From NCBI GenBank assembly GCA_020310875.1, contig CM035439.1, positions 134,580,753 to 134,644,752 on the forward strand: a stretch of DNA of 64,000 bases. Direction: 5' to 3'. Origin of the DNA: Ceratopteris richardii. Its lineage: Eukaryota; Streptophyta; Polypodiopsida; Polypodiales; Pteridaceae. Positions within the stretch are counted from its first letter, which is position 1; each line of letters opens with the position of its first letter. The position numbers were made by a program, and so were the translations under genes. This document shows, piece by piece, positions 25,122 to 34,000 of this stretch. The notes beneath the pieces were generated by a model. The model did no database searches, had not been told where the DNA came from, and worked only from the letters and a program-made list of their open reading frames with translations.

Positions 25122-25963
25122 TGTTTGTTATAGATCTTTGGAGTTGTCCTCTCCAATCATTTAGTGTAAAGAATCAACAATACATCTTATTTTTGTCAAT
25201 CTTGGAAGTATTCATGAGACCACAGCCCCTTCTATATGATAGAATCCAAGAAATAAGAGAAAACTGGCTAGATTTCTGAGAATAATGAAGACGAAGAGGA
25301 ATTTCTAGGATTTGGATTATCTTGAGCAAATCTCCATCATTTTCCACAATCTTGGTGTCTAAAACATGTTATTTTCTCAGCAGAATACAACCTTGGATTC
25401 AAAACTCAAAAATGATACCTGTAACCTTCAGATGAGACAATCACGATTCTGTAAAATCAGACGATTTTCATCTCCAGCACCATTCTTCATCAACTTCTCA
25501 CTCATTCTGTCAATAATCAACTCTCTTTATACACATTCATAAAAAACACACAATAGAAGCTCACAAATCTCCATGGATACACATAGAATAGACTCACAAA
25601 TCAAAGAAACCACACAAAAGGAAGAAACACGATTTTCTGCAGGAAACTCTCTCTATTTGCTTGGATAGCATGTAATACAATTAACCAACCCTCTCATAAT
25701 AGAGGAAATTTTCTTTTATACATTTTCAAGTGTCCCTTTTCACACTTGAATTTTGGTCCTTTCCTCTTTTATTCTAAAAATATGCTATATAGGAGTTTCC
25801 AAAAATTCTAGAAAATTTACATAGGATTCTACTCTACATAAGGAAGACTCTTCCTTATTTTTACATCAGTTGCATAAATATTTTTACAAGTTTTTGGCAT
25901 TTCACAATTATTTTCCATCAAAAGTACTTCAAAAAATTACTCAAAAAATCACTTCTTCCAACA
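25122..25963 (-). repeat. 5' LTR of B' (842 bp)
   Basis: Same length as the partner at 18010-18851, with the same inverted repeats (hairpin at 25839-25857) and TATA-like box (about 25714-25720, minus strand). Confidence 0.9.
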
Positions 25964-25968
25964 TATGC
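25964..25968 (+). repeat. Target site duplication TATGC (right)
   Basis: It follows the LTR end 'ccaaca' and matches 18005-18009. Confidence 0.9.
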
Positions 25969-28444
25969 TTAAATCTAGAGAAATGTGTGTTCTTTGTAAG
26001 GCAAGGGAGAATGTTAGGTCATATAGTTTCCAGAAATGGAATTTCAACAGATGAGAGAAAAATTAAGGCCATAGTGGAACTTCCAAGACCAACAAATGTA
26101 AAAGAACTTCAAACTTTTATGGGACATTGGGTATTATAGAAAATTTGTACACAAGTTTGCAGACATTGCAAAACTCTTGTATGCTTTGATCACAAAATTT
26201 GAGTGGACCACAGAATGTGACCAAGATTTTGAGAGTTTAAAAACTTGTTTGGTAACATGACCAATTCTAAAAACCCCACAATGGACTAAAATTTTTCATG
26301 TCCATGTGGATGCTTGAAATTATGCTTTGGGATGTGTGTTAGCACAACCAATAGAAGGAAGCAAATTAGATTTTCCAATTGCTTATGCTAATAGGCAATT
26401 GAATTCAACAAAAAAAAATTACACAACCATTGAGAGGGAAGGGTTGGGAATGATATTTGCTGTGAAAAAATATAGACACTATCTTTTAGCCAACAAGTTT
26501 AAATTCTTTGTGGATCACCAAGCTTTACTCTATTTGGTAAACAAACCATGCCATATAGGTAGGATGGTCAGATGGTTTCTCCTACTAATGGAATTTGAAT
26601 TTGAGGTAGTGGTCAGACAAGGAAAAACTCATTTAAGAGCAGACCATTTGTCCAGAATCCAAACCAAAGAGCCAAGTTCACCTTTAGATGATGACTTACC
26701 AGATGCATATCTATTCAAAATAGAAAGTATTCCTGAATGGGCCATGACTCTAGTACCTTTGCTAACCATGGGATCTTGCAAAACATCTGGAAACGACACA
26801 CATATGGTATTACAAAGTAGGAATTTTGTACTGCTAGCTGGACATTTGTATCATCTCAATTATATGGGTATATTGGAATATTGTACTCCAGAAGATGAGC
26901 AGCAGGAGTATTTAAGAAGAGCTCATTTTTGAAATCCTTGTACTCATGCTTCCATGATAGTCACCTTAAACAATCTCAATAGGATGGGAGTACATTGGCC
27001 TAATAAGATTCAAGATGTAAAAAAATATATTTCCAACTGTTGGGAATGCCAATCCTTGCAAAAATAAAAAATTACCACTTTGTATTGGTTTCAAAAAAAT
27101 CCAGATTGGAGGGCAAACATAATTGAGGAGTTGAAAAGAAATAAGAAAGGAGAGCTAGTAAGAGTTAGTGCAGACTCAAGGAATTTACAAATGATTTCTG
27201 AAGAGTATCAACTGATAGGAGATCAACTGTACAAGAAAGGGATGGATGGATATTTAAGAATCTGTGTTCCTGAAAATAAATATAGGGAAATGTTAGAGAT
27301 GGCACATTCTGGAGTGGCAGGAGGACATTTTTCAAGTGAAAGAATAGCCAAAATCATACTATATTCTGGTTTTTGGTGGCCAACTCTATTTCCTGATGCA
27401 AAAACCTATGTGAAAAGATGTGACATTTGTCAAAGAGCGAGTCAACCAAATAAAAGAGATAATATGCCATTAATACCACTTATTTCAGCAAGAGCATTTA
27501 GTAAATGGGGGTTGGATTTCATTGGACCTATACACCCTCCAACAAAACAATCCCATGCTGAATATATACTAGTAGCCACAGAATACCTGACTAAATGGAT
27601 AGAGGCCAAGGCTACAAAAAGGAATGATGCTCAGACCACTGCAAGATTTCTTTATGAAAATATTATCACCAGATTTGGATTACCAATTGAATTGGTAAGT
27701 GACAGGGGGACTCATTTTTTGAACCAAATAATAGAAAACATAACTGAGTATTTCATGATCAGTCATAGAAAATCAGCCCCTTATCACCTACAAGCCAATG
27801 GTTTAGCAAAAAGTACTAATAAAGTACTTTGCACTGTTTTGTCAAAATTGGTAAACAAAAATAGGAATGATTGGGATCTACAACTCAATCATGTCTTGTG
27901 GGCTTATAGAGTGGCATACAAAACTACACTTGGAACCACACCATTCAATTTGGTATATGTTCTGACTTTAGAATTCCTTATTCCAACACTAAAGGTGGGT
28001 AGTCAGTACAAATGGACTGGACATGAATTATGTGAGAGAGTGATGGAATTGGAAAAATTGGGAGCTTCTAGACTTCAAGAAATCATGAGCATATATGCAG
28101 ACAAGAGAAGGCAGAAAGCTTATCACGATGTTCATATTAAAGAAAAAGACTTGCAAGAAGGAGATCTAGTTTTAGCATATACAGTAAAGGAACATCAGAA
28201 AAAAAAGGGCATGGACCTTATATCATCAATCAAATCAGTAACAGTGGAGCTATCCAATTAGCTAATATAGATGGAGAAATCATGCCAAATTTCATAAGTG
28301 GATGCAAGGTAAAAAGATATGACCTACCATTAACTGTTTTTGAATGGAGAAGAATACATCAAGTCCAAAACAGGAAAAAAGAAGAGGAAAAAATTAGGTA
28401 TGAGGCTCAACAGGAGGCAAAAGATAGAATAAGAAAGAGTAAGG
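25969..28444 (+). pseudogene. Family-B RT end, RNase H and integrase, second part
   Basis: The reading resumes with LNLEKCVFFVRQGRMLGH, has a frameshift and stops in early RNase H (26130-26330), then is open through RNase H (26327-26932), with a break before 27080, and through the second zinc module and integrase core (27080-28261). First zinc module: the first histidine is kept at AHF, and a stop follows (26932). Second module: AHSGVAGGH and CDIC (about 27300-27430). The integrase core has GLDFIG and SDRGTH, but the catalytic Glu reads Lys (codon 27809-27811) where B' keeps Glu. The IN C-terminal motif GAIQLAN-type and a charged linker (QNRKKEEEK) follow. The reading stops at about 28444, where it is fused to element D. 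Confidence 0.85.
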
Positions 28445-28448
28445 AGGA

Positions 28449-28801
28449 AAGGAAAAACTCATTTGAGAGCAATCATCTCTCGAGACTCACATCTGGAGAG
28501 ACCCCACAAGGAGTATCAGATGACCTTCCCGATGCTTACTTATTTAATTTGGAAGTTGTACCTCAGTGGGCTAAGACATTAGTCCCAGTGTTGACATACA
28601 GGCCTAACCACCCAATCATAAACACTCAAGATAGAGAGGTAGTAAAAGCCCAAAAGTACCACATCATGGCAGGAAGTATGTACAAGCATACAGATCAGGG
28701 AATATTAGCTTGTTGTGTGGAAGAGGATGAGCATGCTAAATGGTTGCAATTAGCACATGTAGGTGCATTGGAGCAACACTACTCGAGGCAGAGAACCCTA
28801 C
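28449..28801 (+). pseudogene. Element D RNase H end and first zinc module
   Basis: It begins at the junction and matches element A from the HLSRI motif through the spacer (DLPDAYLFNLEVVP, LAGSMYK-type segment) to the first zinc module. A one-base deletion at about 28471, just after the junction, shifts the frame. In the first zinc module the first histidine is retained at AHVG and the second at QHYS, and the reading ends at RTL where element A inserted. Confidence 0.8.
28797..28801 (+). repeat. Target site duplication CCTAC (left) of element A
   Basis: It precedes TGTTGACAGG and matches 45333-45337. Confidence 0.9.
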
Positions 28802-29379
28802 TGTTGACAGGATGCGGGAAGAAGCAAGTATGGACACACATGAAGATCTAGCACTGAGGCAACCCTTATTTTTTTCAAAACCCCCACATCATTCTAAAGT
28901 GATTCTCATCACTATGAACCCTTGTAAATATCATTTCACCTTTTTGTAGCTCCATTTTGTACAAGCCGAGGAGTCCTCGAGCTTGGGGAGCCTTAGATGT
29001 AGTTGCCTGTCAATTTTCATAATTTTTAGATCTCGTTTGGGCCCTCAAATAAGCCCCGGAACCTAATTTTTAACTAGGCCGGACACTAGGTCTGAACAGG
29101 GCCAAAGCTAGTCAAGAACTATAAATAGAGCTAGAGAGCTCATTTTGGGGGTTAGCTTCTTGTAGTTTGAGCTTGTATGAGAACTTTCTTGCAATAGAAG
29201 TGATTCCATTGTCTTACTCTCTTTGTTCTTACTGTGTGTGCGCGTGTGTGTGTATGTGTGTGCATGCTTGTGTGCTTCTCACTCACGCACTTGTGCTTCT
29301 ACTTGCTCGTGGTCTTCATACCATCCTCATGTCTTCCCGGATTGACATTAAAGGAGGTGCTACTCATCACTGAGCTACA
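28802..29379 (+). repeat. 5' LTR of element A (578 bp)
   Basis: TGTTGACAGG...GAGCTACA. It contains an inverted repeat around 28962-28985, a TATA box at 29120, the palindromic 'gagctagagagctc' just downstream, and an alternating TG tract near 29236-29268. Confidence 0.95.
29120..29127 (+). promoter_or_regulatory. Putative TATA box of the element A promoter
   Basis: TATAAATA followed by gagctagagagctc. The same box is at 45073-45080 in the 3' LTR, and a TATAAAAA variant is at 52825-52832 in element D. Transcription would be expected to start about 25-35 bases downstream, which would make U3 about 350 bases. This is inferred from position and consensus only. Confidence 0.6.
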
Positions 29380-29387
29380 CCAAATTT

Positions 29388-29405
29388 TGGCGCCGTTGCC
29401 GGGGA
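29388..29405 (+). other. tRNA-Asp primer-binding site of element A
   Basis: TGGCGCCGTTGCCGGGGA is fully complementary to the 3' end of plant tRNA-Asp including CCA, and the match extends a few bases further (tcga). It lies eight bases after the LTR. Use of tRNA-Asp is known from Athila-type elements. Confidence 0.9.
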
Positions 29406-29461
29406 TCGAGCTTTGAGGACGAGCGTGTGATGGTAAGACGTAGAGAGGACGCGTTGGAATG

Positions 29462-29654
29462 GTAAGTAGTAGGTAAATTTCTGATTTTTCTCCATCTCCA
29501 TCTTCATCTTCACCTCCTTCTCCATCTCCACCTCCACCTCCTTCCCCACTACATATCCCCTCTTCCTTTTCTTTCCCTCATTTGTTGTGTGCGAGTTTGA
29601 GAGAGAGCGATTGTGCGTGCTTGTATTTGTGCGTTTTTTGCATGTTTCTTGCAG
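29462..29654 (+). other. Putative intron in the element A leader
   Basis: It begins with a strong plant donor (aatg|GTAAGT) and ends with a strong acceptor (tttcttGCAG|gt), 193 bases apart, with a pyrimidine-rich interior. Another donor-like site (gatg|GTAAGA) lies at 29433. Element G keeps the donor near 4305, while its acceptor is altered. No transcript evidence is available. Confidence 0.45.
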
Positions 29655-29848
29655 GTGGCAGCTCCATCATCATCTCCAGCAAGCTCAGCAGGTACAGAAA
29701 TTATCTGCACAGTTCCCAAGGCGTTGAGCTCGAGCTATCGCGACACTCCGAAAATCTCGACTTCTCACGATTCTGAGTACACCACGGCATTGCGCAGGCC
29801 TAGAGCTCCTAGGAACCCTAGATAGAACAGGAAAATTCACCATATCCT

Positions 29849-30310
29849 GAGCTATCGCGACACCCCGTGAGCTATCGCGACACCCCAAGGTATCGCGACA
29901 CTTCGAGCTATCGCGACACCCCAAGGTATCGCGACACTTCGAGCTATCGCGACACCCCAAGGTATCGCGACACTTCGAGCTATCGCGACACCCCAAGGTA
30001 TCGCGACACTTCGAGCTATCGCGACACCCCAAGGTATCGCGACACTCCGAGCTATCGCGACACCCCAAGGTATCGCGACACTCCGAGCTATCGCGACACC
30101 CCAAGGTATCGCGACACTCCGAGCTATCGCGACACCCCAAGGTATCGCGACACTCCGAGCTATCGCGACACCCCAAGGTATCGCGACACTCCGAGCTATC
30201 GCGACACCCCAAGGTATCGCGGCACTCCGAGCTATCGCGACACCCCAAGGTATCGCGACACTCTGAGCTATCGCGACACTCCCAGCTATCGCGACACCCC
30301 GACCCGACCT
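29849..30310 (+). repeat. 36-bp minisatellite in the element A leader, about 11 copies
   Basis: The unit consists of two related half-units, 'gctatcgcgacacccca' and 'aggtatcgcgacactccga'-like, so the palindrome TCGCGA recurs every 15-20 bases. Copies are nearly identical; early ones have 'cttcga' and later ones 'ctccga'. The unit length is a multiple of three and contains no stop, so long frames on both strands (29685-30331) are by-products. It is very rich in CpG in an AT-rich neighbourhood. Confidence 0.9.
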
Positions 30311-31031
30311 ATCGCGATACCCGGCCATTAACGCATGAAAAATGAGAGTTAATTTTTGAGTGAACGAAAGGGTAGTTGAGCTTGAATTTTGACATATTGG
30401 TATAACTTAGAACCTTGGTAGGGGGCAAAAGGCATAGAAACCAGAGATAGGTGGGACTAAGTGATTCTCAGAGACAGGGGGTACAGTGAGCTACCCAAGG
30501 GGGTTAAAATTATTGAAGCGGGTCTTTCAAATACTTGTGGCAATAAAGCTATACTAACTGGTGAGTTTTTGCAGGAACTTTGTGGGCACTCAAGGCAATC
30601 AAAGCAAGCTAGCAAGGGTGAGTACCGGGCTTGGGAGAAGGCTTCCTGGGCTTGCATAGCTGTCTGGCCACCCAGCTGATTGAGGTTGGAAGATCTCATA
30701 ACCCTCCTTTGTCAATTCCTAGCCTAGGCTAAGTACGACTTAGGTGTGGTAATTAACTAGGGCAACGTTAGGCACGAATCAAGTCCAAGAGAATTAATCA
30801 AACAAGTGCAAGAAAATAAATAGGTCTTAAGTGCGAAAACACTAAGGGACAAAAAGGTAAACGGGAATCGATCACTCATCAAGTGCGGAAATTCATTTAA
30901 GTACTCCTGACGACGCAATTTCAGACAAGACCATAAACATACTATTCAACTAAAAAGAACAAAGTGATTGGTGCAAAATCAGCCTGCAACGAGAGTGTGC
31001 TTGGGTTCCAGGGGGTGAATAAATCAGGCTT
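30311..31031 (+). other. Leader of element A between minisatellite and gag
   Basis: Untranslated. Parts of it align with the leader of element G at about 5240-5627 (for example 'agcctaggctaagtacgac' near 30720 with a matching stretch near 5321). Short frames are present but none is conserved. Confidence 0.7.
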
Positions 31032-34000
31032 ATGAACCTTAGATCGGGCAGACATTTAGGCCGAGACAGACGAAGCTTCAGATCTTCTGAAGCTAGTGTC
31101 AATCACACTGCCAGGTCTTGGGCCCAGCAGTTGAGTGATTACCCATACACTCCCAGATCAGAAACCAGTGATTCTGAAATGTCCTATCACATGGAGAGAC
31201 CCGTAGGGAGTTCAGGGTTGGCATATCTAGAAAAACCGGAGGGGCCTTATAAGACTCAATTGGAATATATCAGGACGAATCGTCTAGGTGCTCGCATCTA
31301 CGAAGACGGACTGAGAAGATCAGTGGTCCAGATTAAGAACCCCGACCAACCCCATGGAATAGACCACCCGGTAGTCAAGTTTGAGAATGGAGCATACCTA
31401 GATAAAGAGGGGACTATATATGTAGTCACCACTCTTCCCGATAGAACTGATGAGTTTGGAAATGTGATTGCGGAGACCGACATGGGAGATATAGAGCAAG
31501 GAAACTTAGAGAGAGAGCCAAGAACTCCCCGTGGTAAGTCTGTCTTGACCAGAATCATGACTCCTGAGTGGATTCCACAAGATAATAAAAGCATAGATCT
31601 GCTTTTAAATCGGGAAACCGATGAGGCTTTTTGGAGATATAGAACTTCTCAACCTCAGGAGGTGAACACCCTCACAATCTACGAGTTTAAAGACCCTGAT
31701 AGTCCAGGCCAAGTAACCTACCTAGACACTGCATCAGAGAGAATCTTCGTGGTCACTGAGCAGGGTAGACATGCTTACACTTGGAAGGGTGAATTTGTTT
31801 TTCCCCAACCAAGGTCTAATGTGTCCTTTGGTCATCAAGGAGCTGGGACCTCCCAAGCTCATGGCGCTCAAAGAGATAGGGGTAGAGACAAACCGGAGGT
31901 AAGTTTTGCCAACTCCCTGGGAAGAGAAAGAATGGGAACAGAAAGGAATAGAGTAGAACCTGAGAGACATAGAACCCCATGGAATCACCGGGACATTGAT
32001 GATTTTCCTTTGCCAAGGCCGAGAGAACACACTAGGACCCTGCGACCAACTCAACTGGTGAAGTCCATGAAGAATTACTTCGATGGCACGGGAGACCCTT
32101 ATGACCATGTGGCAGAATTTCGACAAGTATTGAAAGCTGAACAGGTAGAGGACCTATTCACACAATATAATGCTTTCGGTCTCACCCTTAGGAACACTGC
32201 CCTTACGTGGTTCCAACCACTGAATGAGAGGCATTTCAGAAACATAGACCAACTCTTAGAGGCATTTATTGTTGAGTTTTCTAAGAGTGGAATCAGGCAT
32301 AACACCTCCTCACTAATTCATAGCTTCAAACAAACACCTCAAGAGACGGTCAGACTAGCTGGAAGAAGATTTAGACAGTACCTGGAGAGATGCCCTATGC
32401 CGGAGTTACCCACACCAGCCAAACAAGTGGCATTGTTCCTAGACGGATTGTTGAGCACTAAGCTCAGGTCATATGTGTACCTGAAGGACCCTAGAACGAT
32501 AGAGGAGTGCGTGCGCATGTGCATAGACATTGAGGACAATCTCGGTGAGGAATTAGAACTATCAAAAATCTATAAGGATTCTGATAGCGCTAGCACACAG
32601 ACATCTGGTCAATCCGCATCCATCGAGGAACTTGCAGAGAAGGTAGCCCAAAAACTAGGCGTCTCTAGCAAGCAAATTCCAAGATTTGCCCCAGTTAAGC
32701 GGTGTTACAATTGTGGCGGTGAACATATGGCAAGTGTATGCCCCATTATGGCCCAACCACAGGTGAACCCTAGTAGCCAGTACTGCACCATAGAGCGCAG
32801 ATACACCAACCACACTGCACAAGACTGCCCATATAACAAGCAAACTGTTAGGCAAAATTATCCTCAGCCATATCCACAACATGGTAGATACCAGAATCAG
32901 TACCCATCACCACAATACAACAGACCACAGCAGACTTATCAGCCACCTTATCAAGGGCAGCAGAGGCCTCAACCAGTCCTAGTGCAGCAACCCCCTGCTC
33001 CAACCAATGTGATCCCAGTGAAATATGCATCTACTGAAGAAAATCCGAATAGAGCCATAGTCCCAGTCACCCCATTGCTATCAGACAGTGATCCCAGTGA
33101 CCATAGTTTTGACTCCGCACATATTGATAGCCCACAGGCTTACTACATGCAGTCACCCGAGCATAACGAGTCATACTACTATGAGGACCCAAGTGAAAAT
33201 AATGGGGAACCGGAGTATTCTAATGTCATGTACACAAACCCCAACTCTAGACCTCAACCTAGGCAGGTACGACCCCCATTTCCTAGAGGACCATGCTTCA
33301 GATGTCAGGGAGATCACCTTATACGTGATTGCCCACTGCCTGCCCCTACACAGCCTCAACCAGTAACCATTCAGGGCTTCTGTCAAGATTGCGGGAAAGA
33401 GCATCTCCTACGAGATTGCCCGAAGAACCCTAATAACATGCCTAAAATCACTCCTATCAATGTCGTTGGGTTAGTTGTAGACTCCACAGGGAGTGTAACC
33501 TCCACTGCACCTGTGCAGGTGATCACAAGAGCCCAGACACGTCAACAACACCAAGGTGTGGGTCCCGAAAAGAGCCCCGAGGTGAGTGAAACAGAGAGCA
33601 TACCCAAAAAGAGGACTAGCACCTGGAAGGATAGTCGTGAAAGAATGAAGAGACAATGGGCAAAAAAGATAAACGAACTTGAGGAAAGCGTGAGAGAAAC
33701 CAAGGCAAGAATCACAGAAATCACATCTCAACCACACTCCCACACACTTCCACCACTACCATCCCCATCACCCTCCATTTCTCCACCCTCTAACACACCC
33801 CTCGTAACCCACCCACCACCCCGAGTAGGATCAGTATTAGCTGACCCCACTCCTGAAGGCTTGGACATGATGTTTAAAGCCTACCAGGCGCGACTTCAAG
33901 AAGGGCCAACAGCTGCAAACCTAGATAGGAGTTACCCTAGAGCCGACTTAGAGATTGAACGGATGAAGATGTGCATGAAAATGGTAGAACAAGCTCAAGC

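Larger units (their letters stand above)
18010..25963 (-). mobile_element. Family-B deletion derivative (B'), 7,954 bp
   Basis: Complete LTR-to-LTR insertion with a 5-bp duplication. On the minus strand: 5' LTR (25963-25122), primer site, leader, protease-RT-RNase H-integrase (23865-19480), second protease (19464-about 19050), the last few dozen codons of ORF3, polypurine tract, 3' LTR (18851-18010). All of gag and nearly all of ORF3 are missing. The two LTRs have equal length and differ at about 20 of 842 positions by eye. It was probably mobilised by proteins from complete relatives. Confidence 0.9.

Noticed and set aside
29167..29373. Small gene repeated at 45120-45326
   Set aside because: The frame is inside the element A LTRs, runs through the TG tract, and is broken in older LTRs.
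29388..29410. A tRNA gene fragment
   Set aside because: The match is to the complement of the tRNA-Asp 3' end only and sits directly inside the LTR. It is a primer-binding site.
29849..30310. CRISPR-like regular array
   Set aside because: The repeat units are contiguous and there are no unique spacers. The array lies in the leader of a plant retrotransposon.
29685..30331. Long open frames on both strands over the minisatellite (154-187 codons)
   Set aside because: They exist because a 36-bp unit without stops repeats in frame. The peptides are pure repeats and element G has no counterpart.
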